This document shows positions 10,198-19,526 of a stretch of 64,000 nucleotides of DNA, one piece after another. The notes below the pieces were generated by a model, which made no database searches, was not told the DNA's origin, and was given only the letters and a program-made list of their open reading frames with translations. The stretch's first letter is position 1. Each line of letters begins with the position of its first letter. The DNA is from Leptolyngbya sp. SIO1E4 (lineage in GTDB: Bacteria; Cyanobacteriota; Cyanobacteriia; Phormidesmidales; Phormidesmidaceae): NCBI GenBank assembly GCA_010672825.2, contig JAAHFU020000001.1, positions 434,001 through 498,000 on the forward strand, written 5' to 3'. The translations under genes were made by a program, and so were the position numbers.

Positions 10198-11280
10198 ATG
10201 GGCACCCCCTTACACGACCAACAAATTGCAAATGGCGCTGTGTTTGCTCCAAATGACTCAGCGGTGCCTACCACCTTTGGTAACGATGAAGCGGCCTGGG
10301 CAGCCGCCACCGATGGGGTGGCCTTGTGCGATCGCTCCCATTGGGGCCGCCTGCGCATCTCCGATGCTGATCGCCTGCGGTTTCTCCATAACCAAACCAC
10401 CAACCAGTTTGAGCAACTCCAGCCGGGTCAAGGCTGTGACACGGTCTTTGTCACCTCCACTGCCCGCACCCTCGACCTGGTCACCGCCTATGCAGAAGAC
10501 GACACCGTTTTGCTCTTGGCTTCACCGGGGCAGGCATCTGTGCTAAGCGAGTGGATGGACCGCTACATTTTCTTCTCGGACAAAGTGCGCATCACCGATG
10601 AAACTGCAGCAACGGTTGCCTTTACCCTGTTAGGCCCAGACAGCGCAGCGCTGCTTGCCCGTCTGGGGGTTGAAATACCCCCCAATGCCGCCTATGGCAG
10701 CCATCAGGCCATTTCTCTGCAGGGTATCCCCGTCTTTCTAGCTGTTGGCGGTGGTTTAGCACTGCCGGGCTTTACCCTGATTGCACCGGTGGAATCTGGA
10801 GCAGACCTTTGGCAATGCCTGACGGCGGCAGAGGCGGTTCCTTTAGGCGAACAGGTGTGGCAACAGCTCCGCATCACACAGGGGCGTCCGATGCCTGGGG
10901 TAGAACTCACGGAAGACTACAACCCCCTGGAAGCTGCCCTCTGGCAGGCCATCTCCTTTGAGAAAGGCTGCTACATTGGTCAGGAAACGATCGCCCGTCT
11001 CAATACCTATAAGGGCGTTAAGCAACAGCTCTGGGGGCTGTCTCTCAGTGCGCCTGTAGAACCGGGGACGCCCATTACCCTAGAGGACAGTAAGGTGGGT
11101 GTCCTTACCAGCTGTGCCAAAATGCCGACAGGCATCCGTGGGCTCGGTTACATTCGCACCAAGGCCGGAGGCGAAGGGTTAACGGTAACAGTTGGGGAGG
11201 CCACGGCTGAGGTGGTCGAGATTCCATTTGCGACACGGGGATATTTGGCCGAGTCGGAGGGTGAAAGAGTAGATGGGTAA
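10198..11280 (+). CDS. ygfZ: YgfZ/GcvT-family folate-binding protein
   Basis: 360-aa aminomethyltransferase-fold protein related to YgfZ/IBA57, which helps maintain certain 4Fe-4S enzymes in a folate-dependent way in the cytoplasm. The diagnostic motif KGCYIGQE is present (about residues 258-265), followed by a C-terminal barrel domain. The N-terminus (GAVFAPNDSAVPTTFGNDEA) fits cyanobacterial members. It is divergently arranged from the SH3 gene. The last codons (GERVDG) and the bases beyond are part of a GTAGATGGGTAA-type minisatellite, so the C-terminal tail is repeat-derived. Confident on family. Confidence 0.92.
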   Translation: MGTPLHDQQIANGAVFAPNDSAVPTTFGNDEAAWAAATDGVALCDRSHWGRLRISDADRLRFLHNQTTNQFEQLQPGQGCDTVFVTSTARTLDLVTAYAEDDTVLLLASPGQASVLSEWMDRYIFFSDKVRITDETAATVAFTLLGPDSAALLARLGVEIPPNAAYGSHQAISLQGIPVFLAVGGGLALPGFTLIAPVESGADLWQCLTAAEAVPLGEQVWQQLRITQGRPMPGVELTEDYNPLEAALWQAISFEKGCYIGQETIARLNTYKGVKQQLWGLSLSAPVEPGTPITLEDSKVGVLTSCAKMPTGIRGLGYIRTKAGGEGLTVTVGEATAEVVEIPFATRGYLAESEGERVDG

Positions 11281-11350
11281 ATGGGTAAATGGGTAGATGG
11301 GTGAGAGCGTAGATGGGTAAGAGCGTAGATGAGTAGGAGGCTAAATGGGG
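11260..11350 (+). repeat. Short tandem repeat array (GTAGATGGGTAA type)
   Basis: Degenerate repeats of roughly 7-20 bases built from AGATGGGTAA, AAATGGGT and GAGCGTAGATG. The array begins inside the last codons of ygfZ and runs to just before the next small gene. Confidence 0.85.
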
Positions 11351-11407
11351 TAAACGGAAGGATGAGCCCGTTGCGGATTGACGCTGATCTTAACGACAGG
11401 AATACTC

Positions 11408-11641
11408 GTGTCTGAACCCTTACTGCAACGCTATTGGACGCCCCCGCAGGAAACGATAGAACTGCTGGAGCTGCATCAAATTGCCCATGAATTTAGGCAG
11501 GAACAAGCTCACCGAGAAGCTTGGCAAGCCTATTGTCGCCACTATGAAGAGCTAGCCCAACAGCACCAACAAGATCATGCAGCGATGCAGGCTGAGCCTA
11601 ACTTGTTTGCTTTTTTTTGGAAAAAACGAGGAAAAGCTTAA
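11408..11641 (+). CDS. Small hypothetical protein
   Basis: 77 aa from GTG 11408 (preceded by ACAGGA); a TTG 30 bases earlier would give 87 aa. Gln/Glu/His-rich helical sequence with no membrane segment (LLELHQIAHEFRQEQAHREA), ending in FFWKKRGKA. Its stop overlaps the end of the opposite-strand ftrV gene by four bases. Not recognised; probably a lineage-specific soluble helical protein. Confidence 0.55.
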   Translation: MSEPLLQRYWTPPQETIELLELHQIAHEFRQEQAHREAWQAYCRHYEELAQQHQQDHAAMQAEPNLFAFFWKKRGKA

Positions 11642-11874
11642 ATGACTTCCAGTTCATTTTCGCGAAGATGGGCCTTAAATGGCCGCTTAGCTCCTTCAAC
11701 CTGAAACTGAACACACACAGGGAAATTAGCGCTAATCGGACGCCCCTGCCAGCTTGTTAGAATTGCTGTAACATCCCCTTCTAAACCCTTGGCATCAAAG
11801 GCCTCGTTGCGATGCAGTGGATGGTGGTAGAAGATAACTGCCTCTTTAATTCGAACTCGATCACCAACCTGCAT
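11638..11874 (-). CDS. ftrV: Ferredoxin-thioredoxin reductase, variable subunit
   Basis: 78-aa SH3-like barrel that pairs with the catalytic FtrC subunit. The complex uses photosynthetic ferredoxin to reduce thioredoxin for light control of carbon metabolism. Family features are the start MQVGDRVRIKEAVIFYHHP, then KGLEGDV, the segment WQGRPISANFPV and the C-terminal FKAHLRENELE. Length fits cyanobacterial FtrV (about 75 aa). FtrC is not in this window. The next gene on the same strand is far enough away (about 180 bases) to suggest its own promoter. Confidence 0.9.
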   Translation of the reverse strand: MQVGDRVRIKEAVIFYHHPLHRNEAFDAKGLEGDVTAILTSWQGRPISANFPVCVQFQVEGAKRPFKAHLRENELEVI

Positions 11875-12052
11875 ATGTGGCTTAACCTCCTCTCACAACT
11901 CAGCGGCCGAGACCCCTAAAGAGATCGGCAGCTTTGTTAAACAGCTTTATCATCTTGACACAGAGATGTTACAGAAACTACTGTTTGACCGTTGAGTTCT
12001 GCAACGATTCCTGCCACGCCAGGAACTTATTTAGAAACTTATTTTCTGTGAT

Positions 12053-13588
12053 TTACCCCAGTTCATCTTGAAGCTGAGTCAGGGCTGCATATTCAGGTTT
12101 GAGGATATCCAGTAATCGTTGGTAAATCGGTATCACCTTTTGATAACAAACTCCGTGATCAGAAATGGGCAGATGCCGATGGTGAGCGCCTAACATCTCT
12201 GCCGCCACCTTCAGCTCTGAGAGATACCCCAGGGCATACAAGCCTAAAATCGCGGCCCCCCAGCTAGAGCTTTCGTAGCGCTCTGGCACCACCACTTCCC
12301 GATCCAAAATGTCAGCGAGCATTTGTCGCCACAGTGCTGATTGCGCGAACCCGCCTGCCGCTCGCACACTCACGGCCTGGCCTATCGCGGGTTGTAGGGT
12401 TTGCAACACAAAATAGAGATTATAAATAACGCCTTCTAGCACGGCTCGAACCATGTGGGCCTTGTGATGGTGCATTCCTAACCCAATAAAGCTGGCTTTG
12501 GCATTCGCATCCCACAGGGGCGATCGCTCCCCGGTCAAGTAAGGGTGGAAAATCAGACCGTTGGCCCCAGGAGGCACAGTTTGGGCCAGGGCCATAAGCG
12601 GTGCGTATGAATCTTGGGTTGATTGAGTCGGGGTGAGTTCAGCGTCAGCCAGCAGATTGCGAACCCAACGCAGGGCAATGCCACCATTGTTAACTGCACC
12701 GCCAACTATCCAATGATGCGGCGTGAGTGCGTAGCAAAATAAACCGCCGTTCGGATCCGTCTGGGGCCGATCAACCACGGCCCTGACCGCGCCACTGGTG
12801 CCGATGGTGACGGCAACAACGCTTGGAGCGATCGCACCCACGCCCAAATTAGCAAGCACGCCATCGTTGGCCCCAATAACAACGGGCATGTCCGTCGGCA
12901 GCCCCATGGCTGCGGCCCAATGGGGCCGCATTCCTTGCAGAATATGGGTTGTGGGCACTAATTCTGACAGCTGGGCTGCGCTTATGCCAGCCACAGAGAG
13001 GGCTTCTTTATCCCAATCCAGCGTCTCTAGGTTTAAGAGCCCTGTGGCAGAAGCAATGGAATGATCGACAACGTAGCGTGCAAACAGGCAGTGAACTACA
13101 TATTCTTTGATGGAAATAAAGCGGGCAGCTTGCTGGAAACGGGCAGGATGTTCATGACGCAGCCAAACCAGCTTCACCAAAGGCGACATTGGATGAAGCG
13201 GCGTGCCGGTGCGGCGGTAAATGGCCTGCCCCTGGCCTGACATCCTGAGCTGGTTAGCCCACCGAGCACTGCGATTATCAGCCCAGGTGATGCTTGGGGA
13301 AATTGGCTGGTGGGCCTCATTCACCAAGATCAAACTGTACATGGCGGCACTCAACGACAGACACGCGATCGCCGCTGTATTAACCGGGCTGACAACCTGC
13401 CGAACCGTTTCAATGACGGCCTGAAAAATTTCATCGGGATCTTGTTCGGCAGCGGCTGGGGTGGGGTGATGGAGCGGGTAGGCGATCGCGCGCTTGTTGA
13501 TGACATCGCCCCTGTAGTTGAAGAGAACGGATTTGGTGCTGGTGGTTCCGATATCCACGCCGACCACGTAGCCAGACGCTTTTGCCAT
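12053..13588 (-). CDS. FGGY-family carbohydrate kinase (gluconokinase-like)
   Basis: 511-aa sugar kinase with two actin-like ATPase domains. The N-terminal phosphate-1 motif is VVGVDIGTTSTKSVLF, and adenosine-binding glycines occur in VRAAGGFAQSALWRQMLADI. A central region WIVGGAVNNGGIALRW is typical of bacterial gluconate kinases of the GntK (Bacillus) type. It would phosphorylate gluconate or a related sugar acid or polyol in the cytoplasm; the exact substrate is inferred. Its 3' end lies about 180 bases from ftrV; upstream is a 28-bp palindrome separating it from the EF-G-like gene. Confidence 0.9.
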   Translation of the reverse strand: MAKASGYVVGVDIGTTSTKSVLFNYRGDVINKRAIAYPLHHPTPAAAEQDPDEIFQAVIETVRQVVSPVNTAAIACLSLSAAMYSLILVNEAHQPISPSITWADNRSARWANQLRMSGQGQAIYRRTGTPLHPMSPLVKLVWLRHEHPARFQQAARFISIKEYVVHCLFARYVVDHSIASATGLLNLETLDWDKEALSVAGISAAQLSELVPTTHILQGMRPHWAAAMGLPTDMPVVIGANDGVLANLGVGAIAPSVVAVTIGTSGAVRAVVDRPQTDPNGGLFCYALTPHHWIVGGAVNNGGIALRWVRNLLADAELTPTQSTQDSYAPLMALAQTVPPGANGLIFHPYLTGERSPLWDANAKASFIGLGMHHHKAHMVRAVLEGVIYNLYFVLQTLQPAIGQAVSVRAAGGFAQSALWRQMLADILDREVVVPERYESSSWGAAILGLYALGYLSELKVAAEMLGAHHRHLPISDHGVCYQKVIPIYQRLLDILKPEYAALTQLQDELG

Positions 13589-13646
13589 ACCGTCAGAAGA
13601 TTAGATTTCTCGCTGAATTTCTCGTTGGAATCTTGCCAAACAGACA

Positions 13647-13674
13647 ATAGGGACACGAGATCTCGTGTCCCTAT
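13647..13674. repeat. 28-bp perfect palindrome
   Basis: ATAGGGACACGAGA followed by its exact reverse complement, between the EF-G-like gene stop and the kinase start. No T-run follows on the minus strand, so it is not a classic intrinsic terminator. It could still form a cruciform or RNA hairpin. A partial copy of its right arm (CGTTCGTGTCTCTACCGTTCG) follows immediately. Confidence 0.85.
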
Positions 13675-13747
13675 CGTTCGTGTCTCTACCGTTCGTTCCT
13701 TACAGAGGAGCCATTAAAGCCGGGAATTAGACCCGGTTCAGGATCTC

Positions 13748-15781
13748 CTAACCATCATTGGCCTTCGCCAGGATCCGATCGCGCAGCGCATCAGGAACCG
13801 GATTAAGGTGATCGTATTGCCAGCGGAAGGTGCCAATCCCCATGGTGAGCGATCGCAGTTCTAGAATCAGGGTTTGCATTTCAGCCTCGGGGATATTGGC
13901 CGAGACCACATCCCACCCTTGCCAGCCCTGCTTGGCTTCATAGCCCAAAATTTGCCCCCGACGCCCGCTGATCAAGCGCAGCACGTTAGAGGTGAAACTA
14001 TTGGGTACCGAAATTTCTACGGCATCAACGGGCTCTAGCAACGTGGGCTCGCAGTCTGGCATTCCCGATTGCATGGCAATGCGGGCTGCCTGCTTAAAGG
14101 CCTGATCAGAACTATCGACCGAGTGGTAAGACCCATTGGTGAGAGTCACCGCCACATCCACGACGGGGAAACCCAGTGGCCCATGGCTGAGATACTCTCG
14201 CACCCCCGTCTCGACACTGGGGATGTATTGTCTGGGCACAACCCCACCGACAATGCACTGCTTAAAGTCGAACCCTTCCCCCCGGCTGAGGGGCTGAATA
14301 TCAAGGTAAACATCGCCAAACTGACCATGCCCCCCGGTCTGATGCTTATAGCGTCCTCGGATGTCTTTGCGGGCCTTGCGAATCGTTTCCTTATAAGGCA
14401 CCCGAGGTAGATGGGTGCTCATGGGCAGGTTGTATTTCCGACGCAGGCGATCCAGCGTGATTTGCAGATGCATATCTCCCTGCCCCCACAAAATCACTTC
14501 GTGGGTATCGCCATGCTGTTCCCAGCGTAGGGAGGGGTCTTCTTCTAATAATTTATTGAGCGCACCTGTGAGCTTCACCTCATCGCTGCGATGCTCAGGG
14601 GTAATAGCCAGCGCATAGACCGGATCAAGCTTTTCAGCAGTGGGGAGGTCTGGGGCTGGCGCGTTGTCTGGCGTCGTCAGGGTGTCCCCCGTTTGTGCTT
14701 TGTCTAAGCGCGCGATCGCCACAATATCGCCCTGGGTTGCTCGCGGAATACTCTGTTGCTGGGGCCCCATCAGGTGATAAAGCCCACCCATGCGATCGCC
14801 ATTTAAGGTATCGCCATCGGTGAGGGATCCCTGCCAAATGCGCACAAGGGATAGCTTGCCGCCCTGGGGCGTATAGAAAGTCTTGAGTACCTGGGCCAGC
14901 GGGGCGTCTACGTCCATATCCAGACCCCGATTTTCTGCCGTCACGGCGGCATCAGGGGCTTCTTTGACCAGGGCATCTAACAGCGGGCGGGTGCCAAAGT
15001 CTTGGGACGCAATGCCAAACAGAACCGGCACAATCAAGTCAGCCCCCAGATCTTGTTTCAAATCTTGCAAAATTTCTTCTTGGGGGGGCTCAATCTCTTC
15101 GAGCAGTTCTTCTAGCAGATGATCATCAAAATCTGCCAGGGCTTCGAGCATCTCTTCTCGGGCAGCATGCTCTTGGTCTTTTAAGGAGTCGGGGACAGCC
15201 ACAGGATCAGCGGGGGCGTTGACGTGGTAGTGATAGGCTTGCTCACTAATCAGGTCAATAAAGCCGACTAAATTTTGATTTTCCCGAATTGGATATTGCT
15301 GGGGCAGGATGGGACGACTAGAGACGGTTTTTAACGCCGTTAAAACTTCTTGAAAAGGTGCCGTGGCCCGATCCATCTTGTTAATCCAGATCAGGTGAGG
15401 AATTTCCCAACTATCTAGAAATTGCAATAGGGGCGATAGGGTTAAAACTCGATTAGGGTCAGCTTCACACACCACAATCGCGGCATCTACCCCAATCAAG
15501 GCATTGTCTGTTTCTTGCTGTAACTCTACAGAGCCCGGGCAATCTAAGAAATTAAAATGAATGCCGCCGTACTCGGTACGGGCGGCATTCAACTCTACAG
15601 TCATGGTGTGATCGCGGGCTTCAGGGGTAGCGTCTCCTAAGCTAGTCCCCTCCTCAACTTTACCTTTGCGCGTGATGGCATTACTAACGTAGAGCAGGCT
15701 TTCTAGGAGGGTCGTTTTACCACTAGAGTAGGGGCCAACAATGGCGACATTGCGCGGCCCCGATAATGCTTTCTGGGTCAT
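13748..15781 (-). CDS. Elongation factor G-like translational GTPase
   Basis: 677-aa paralogue of EF-G. G1 P-loop GPYSSGKT (about residues 16-23), G3 DCPG, G4 NKMD, then EF-G domains II-V (domain IV segment GHGQFGDVYLDIQPL, C-terminal RGQILGYEAK). The P-loop differs from the usual GHIDAGKT of canonical EF-G, and the sequence matches the EF-G-like group present beside true FusA in many bacteria. Canonical fusA normally sits with rpsL-rpsG-tuf, which is not the case here. The role is probably ribosome-associated, under stress or in a specialised step, but is not established. The 365 bases upstream (15782-16146) are AT-rich with no gene seen. Confidence 0.9.
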   Translation of the reverse strand: MTQKALSGPRNVAIVGPYSSGKTTLLESLLYVSNAITRKGKVEEGTSLGDATPEARDHTMTVELNAARTEYGGIHFNFLDCPGSVELQQETDNALIGVDAAIVVCEADPNRVLTLSPLLQFLDSWEIPHLIWINKMDRATAPFQEVLTALKTVSSRPILPQQYPIRENQNLVGFIDLISEQAYHYHVNAPADPVAVPDSLKDQEHAAREEMLEALADFDDHLLEELLEEIEPPQEEILQDLKQDLGADLIVPVLFGIASQDFGTRPLLDALVKEAPDAAVTAENRGLDMDVDAPLAQVLKTFYTPQGGKLSLVRIWQGSLTDGDTLNGDRMGGLYHLMGPQQQSIPRATQGDIVAIARLDKAQTGDTLTTPDNAPAPDLPTAEKLDPVYALAITPEHRSDEVKLTGALNKLLEEDPSLRWEQHGDTHEVILWGQGDMHLQITLDRLRRKYNLPMSTHLPRVPYKETIRKARKDIRGRYKHQTGGHGQFGDVYLDIQPLSRGEGFDFKQCIVGGVVPRQYIPSVETGVREYLSHGPLGFPVVDVAVTLTNGSYHSVDSSDQAFKQAARIAMQSGMPDCEPTLLEPVDAVEISVPNSFTSNVLRLISGRRGQILGYEAKQGWQGWDVVSANIPEAEMQTLILELRSLTMGIGTFRWQYDHLNPVPDALRDRILAKANDG

Positions 15782-16146
15782 AATTTACCCCTTTACATCT
15801 GACGAGACTTCTTCACCCAAATTTCCGTAGCGGAGAGTAATTCGGATGATTTAAAGCCAGAAGAGTCTACTGACTTAGCCTCACATTAACGCCCTCATAA
15901 CCCTCAGGATTTGCTTGTTGAAGAAAATTCACCGGACTAAGATTCGTGAGCGAGTATAGAGATATATGAATCCAATTTGGGGGGATTTCCTAACAATTTG
16001 CAAGGGATTATTGCGGTGTATTAATCCTTAAGCAAATAGGTTTTTTCTATACTCTACAAAAAGCAAAATAGAATGCAAGCTCACAGTCTAATCGTCTAAC
16101 CCTTTTTCACCAACCCTTTTTCACCGCAGGCAAACCAACAGCAGGG

Positions 16147-16659
16147 TTAACGCTCTGTTGTTATCCGTTCAGGAAAGCGCCCCGTCGGCAGGCGATCGCT
16201 GGCCCGCTGCCCGCCGAACTGCTTGGCAATCACATCATCATAGGTATCCGCGATCGTTACCACTGAGAGAATGCAGGTTTGCAGCTCCCTCAGATCCATG
16301 TTTTCGCCGCCCAATACGCTTTCTGAAAATACGACCTGCCCAGCCTCATCCAGATGAAATGCCCCAAACCGCATGCGGCGATTTTCCGTCAGTAAAAACT
16401 GCATCAGCTCACAGTTTAAGGTACTGCCAATGGTGACACAGCTGGTGGCCCGCACCGTTGCCAAGTCTCCCTCATCCCACGGATGCACCACCCACGGCAG
16501 CACCTCCACCTCAATCAGCGCCGAGCCATAAAGGATATCGAACTTGGGGCGATCGGGATAAACCCGCAACGCATCTTGAAACAGCATTGTCCCTTTCAGG
16601 TAGTCAGCCACCTTGGTATAGGTCAGGGTTTGAACCTGACTGTCAAACTGCATAGACAT
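16147..16659 (-). CDS. YbjN-like conserved hypothetical protein
   Basis: 170 aa starting at the ATG at 16659, which has AGGAG about 10 bases upstream; the open frame extends 15 codons further without a good site. The sequence has a mixed alpha/beta pattern (LTYTKVADYLK, FDILYGSALIEVEVLPW, MRFGAFHLDEAGQVVFSESVLG) and a C-terminal helix that resemble the YbjN/type-III-chaperone-like fold common in cyanobacteria. It has no membrane segment and is probably soluble. It is divergent from the TIR gene. The fold assignment is tentative and the function unknown. Confidence 0.65.
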   Translation of the reverse strand: MSMQFDSQVQTLTYTKVADYLKGTMLFQDALRVYPDRPKFDILYGSALIEVEVLPWVVHPWDEGDLATVRATSCVTIGSTLNCELMQFLLTENRRMRFGAFHLDEAGQVVFSESVLGGENMDLRELQTCILSVVTIADTYDDVIAKQFGGQRASDRLPTGRFPERITTER

Positions 16660-16807
16660 CTCGCCTTTACTCCTGCTCTCTACCCTAAATCCCCTAGCCC
16701 ACACCCTCTATCTCTCCCATCCTAGATTTATTTCACTCTCCAAAGGAAACGATGGCACGGCAAAGATCAGTGGCTATATTGGGTGGTTGAAAGTCGAGCT
16801 ACTGGTC

Positions 16808-17614
16808 ATGAATTCAACTGCTGCTGGGGAAACGCCCTTAGAGGTCTTCATTTCCTACTCTCATAAGGATGAGGATCTCAAAGAAGAACTGGAGGTGCAT
16901 CTTTCGACCCTGAAACGCCAGGGCAAAATCAACCCTTGGCAAGATCGCACCTTGGAGGCGGGCACTGAATGGGATCCGCAAATCAAGGCGGCTTTAGAAG
17001 CGGCACACATCATTTTGTTGCTCGTCACCCCCCGCTTCATGGCATCAAACTATATCAATGACGTGGAACTCACCCGCTCCTTAGAGCGCCATCGCGCTGG
17101 CACCGCTAGGGTCATTCCGATTGTCCTGAAGCCGGTGGATTTGGCTGGGACACCGATTGCCCAGCTGCAAGTGCTGCCAAAAGACGCGAAACCAGTCACC
17201 CGTTGGGACGACCAAGATGAAGCATTCTTGAATGTGGTGCAGGGAATCCGGCGGGTTGTGGACTCGTTAAATACTCAGAAACAGACATCACCTAGTCCAC
17301 CATCAACTCAAAGCACCCCCACTCCCTCTACTGCAACTGCTGGGGTTGACTCAACCTTAGAGGCAGCCCCACCAACAGCACCTAAAAGCAAAACTCAGAA
17401 GCGGCTCGATCTCTTTCAACTGCTATCGAATTTACCGGGGCCAACCTTCGACTCAATTGTGTACGCCCTGAACGTGCCACCGCCATTGATGCCACCGGGA
17501 ATAGCTCCCCAAGGTCAGCGAGTACCGGCATTACTGAACTGGGCACAAAGCCCCGTAGGGTGTGGCCTGGATGAATTAGAAGCTGTAATTAACACGGTCG
17601 TGCAAGTCCCGTAG
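16808..17614 (+). CDS. TIR-domain protein with C-terminal effector-associated-like domain
   Basis: 268 aa from ATG 16808 (a TTG at 16787 is also open). Residues about 10-150 form a TIR domain: VFISYSHKDEDLKEEL, the central IILLLVTPRFMASNYI, then NDVEL, which holds the Glu in the position of the NADase catalytic residue. A Ser/Thr/Pro linker (about 165-195) leads to a 70-residue module (LFQLLSNLPGPTFDSIVYAL, later ALLNWAQSP and GCGLDELEAV). That module resembles the small effector-associated adaptor domains of cyanobacterial conflict systems, which dock signalling proteins by self-association. No partner with the matching module lies in this window, so its receptor or effector is elsewhere. 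NAD cleavage is inferred. Confidence 0.85.
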   Translation: MNSTAAGETPLEVFISYSHKDEDLKEELEVHLSTLKRQGKINPWQDRTLEAGTEWDPQIKAALEAAHIILLLVTPRFMASNYINDVELTRSLERHRAGTARVIPIVLKPVDLAGTPIAQLQVLPKDAKPVTRWDDQDEAFLNVVQGIRRVVDSLNTQKQTSPSPPSTQSTPTPSTATAGVDSTLEAAPPTAPKSKTQKRLDLFQLLSNLPGPTFDSIVYALNVPPPLMPPGIAPQGQRVPALLNWAQSPVGCGLDELEAVINTVVQVP

Positions 17615-17710
17615 GGATCGACGCTCTAACCGATGGATCTCCCCTAGAATTTCAGCATCTTGATGGATAGGCCATTAGACTATTAAAAGGCGTAACGAAA
17701 TGTAAACTTC

Positions 17711-19219
17711 ATGGTTGCTGGGCATTCCTCTGAAAAGCGAGTTGTGGTGATTGGAGCAGGGATAGGTGGGTTGACCGCCGCTGCTTTGCTCGCACGGCAG
17801 GGATATAGCGTCATCGCATTTGATCAGGCCTATGTGCCAGGGGGGTGCGCGTCGACCTTTAAGCGGCGAGGTTTCACATTTGATGTCGGGGCAACTCAGG
17901 TGGCAGGGTTGGAACCGGGCGGCGTTCATCACCAGATTTTCGAGACCTTAGATCTTCCCTTGCCTGCGGCCACCCCCTGCGATCCAGCTTGTGCAGTATA
18001 TCTACCCCGTGAAACTGAACCCATCTCAGTCTGGCGCGATGCTCAGCAATGGCAAACAGAACGCCAACGACAGTTTCCTGGCACGGAAGCCTTCTGGCAA
18101 TTATTGAGTACCCTGTTTCAGGCTAGCTGGCAGTTTCAGGGTAGGGAACCCGTACTGCCCCCTCGCAACCTGTGGGATATGGGGCAGCTGCTAGGAGCCA
18201 TACGTCCGAATACTTTGGTGACCGCTCCGTTTACCTTTTCCACCGTAGGGCAGCTCCTCAAAGTCATGGGGCTGTATGGCGATCGCCGCCTCAAAACCTT
18301 CCTTGACCTGCAGCTTAAGCTGTACTCCCAGGTAAGTGCAGACGAAACGGCATTGCTGTATGCTGCGACAGCCTTGGGGGTATCCCAGGCTCCCCAGGGG
18401 CTGTTTCATCTGCAGGGCAGTATGCAGGTGCTAAGCGATCGCCTCGTTGCTGCCCTCGAGCGAGATGGTGGCAAGCTGCTGATGCGCCACACAGTCGAAC
18501 ACATTCACCTCAAAGACGGGCGGGTCAATGGCGTCACTCTCCGCTGCCAGAAAACGGGAAAGACCTGGGTAGAAGCGGCGGATATCGTCGTGGCCAATGT
18601 CACCGTTCAAAATCTAGTGGCCCTGCTGGGGCAGAACGCCCCACAAGGCTACCGCCAGCGGGTAAATGCGCTCTCGGAAGCTTCTGGCGCATTTGTGATT
18701 TATCTAGGGGTTGACCAAGCCGCCATTCCTGACAACTGCCCACCACATCTGCAGTTCCTTTACGACTACGACGGCCCCATTGGAGAAAACAACTCCCTGT
18801 TTGTCTCGGTCAGCCGTCCAGACGATGGGCGCGCCCCCAAAGGCAAAGCCACTTTGATTGCCTCTTCCTTCACAGACCTGAATCAATGGCAGCACGGTAC
18901 TGACTATGAAGCGCTGAAGCAACAATACACCCAGGCAGCCCTGCAAAAACTGGGTCAGTTTTTTGACCTACGCCCCGAGCATCTGCTTCATGTTGAAGCA
19001 GGTACCCCCAGAACATTTGAGCGCTTTACCGGGCGCGATCGCGGGGCCGTCGGGGGCTTAGGCATGCGGATCCGCACTTTTGGCCCCTTTGGCTTTGCTA
19101 ACCGGACACCGGTGCCCGGACTCTGGCTTGTGGGCGATTGCACCCATCCCGGTGAAGGCACCGCTGGGGTCAGTTATTCAGCGTTGACGGCGGTACGTCA
19201 GATTGAGGCGGCAGGATGA
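17711..19219 (+). CDS. crtD: Carotenoid C-3',4' desaturase-like FAD oxidoreductase
   Basis: 502-aa FAD-dependent amine-oxidase-fold enzyme of the CrtI/CrtD/CrtISO superfamily. The dinucleotide-binding motif VVVIGAGIGGLTAAALLARQG is followed by PGGCASTFKRRGFTFDVGAT. The C-terminal FAD motif is GLWLVGDCTHPGEGTAGVSY. Its N-terminal third (QVAGLEPGGVHHQIFETL) matches my recollection of cyanobacterial CrtD, which desaturates C-3',4' for myxol glycosides, rather than carotene isomerase CrtH. Both act at the thylakoid/cytoplasmic membrane. The next gene is 300 bases away and unrelated. The substrate should be treated as probable only. Confidence 0.75.
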   Translation: MVAGHSSEKRVVVIGAGIGGLTAAALLARQGYSVIAFDQAYVPGGCASTFKRRGFTFDVGATQVAGLEPGGVHHQIFETLDLPLPAATPCDPACAVYLPRETEPISVWRDAQQWQTERQRQFPGTEAFWQLLSTLFQASWQFQGREPVLPPRNLWDMGQLLGAIRPNTLVTAPFTFSTVGQLLKVMGLYGDRRLKTFLDLQLKLYSQVSADETALLYAATALGVSQAPQGLFHLQGSMQVLSDRLVAALERDGGKLLMRHTVEHIHLKDGRVNGVTLRCQKTGKTWVEAADIVVANVTVQNLVALLGQNAPQGYRQRVNALSEASGAFVIYLGVDQAAIPDNCPPHLQFLYDYDGPIGENNSLFVSVSRPDDGRAPKGKATLIASSFTDLNQWQHGTDYEALKQQYTQAALQKLGQFFDLRPEHLLHVEAGTPRTFERFTGRDRGAVGGLGMRIRTFGPFGFANRTPVPGLWLVGDCTHPGEGTAGVSYSALTAVRQIEAAG

Positions 19220-19308
19220 AGCGGATCTGGGGAAGGGCGGGCAGTGGCCACTGTCCCTAAATTGGTGCCACTCAGATTAGGGGAGGTCGGGGCGTGGCTA
19301 ACGACCTA

Positions 19309-19400
19309 TCGCGGTATGCAGGCTGATCAAGTACACCCTAGACCCCAAACCCTAGACCCTGTCTCAGCCAAGATGTACCGGACTCAACTGAACAGAGCCA
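19309..19400 (+). mobile_element. Dispersed element 1, copy C (92 bp)
   Basis: Full copy flanked by TA on both sides, with CCTAGAC CCCAAAC CCTAGAC heptads in the middle, lying between crtD and cobH in an otherwise empty gap (19220-19526). Confidence 0.85.
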
Positions 19401-19526
19401 TATAAATCACGAATTACAACTTCTGATTGCTTCCCTGGGAAAGCTCGCTATGCTAGGAACTTTAGCATCGTCTCAAAACCAGATACTATAAGCACAACAG
19501 CTCCGCTTTCTCGCTGTGAGTGAATT

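Noticed and set aside
13647-13674. Intrinsic terminator of the EF-G-like gene
   Set aside because: Perfect palindrome but no T-run on the minus strand; listed as a palindrome only.
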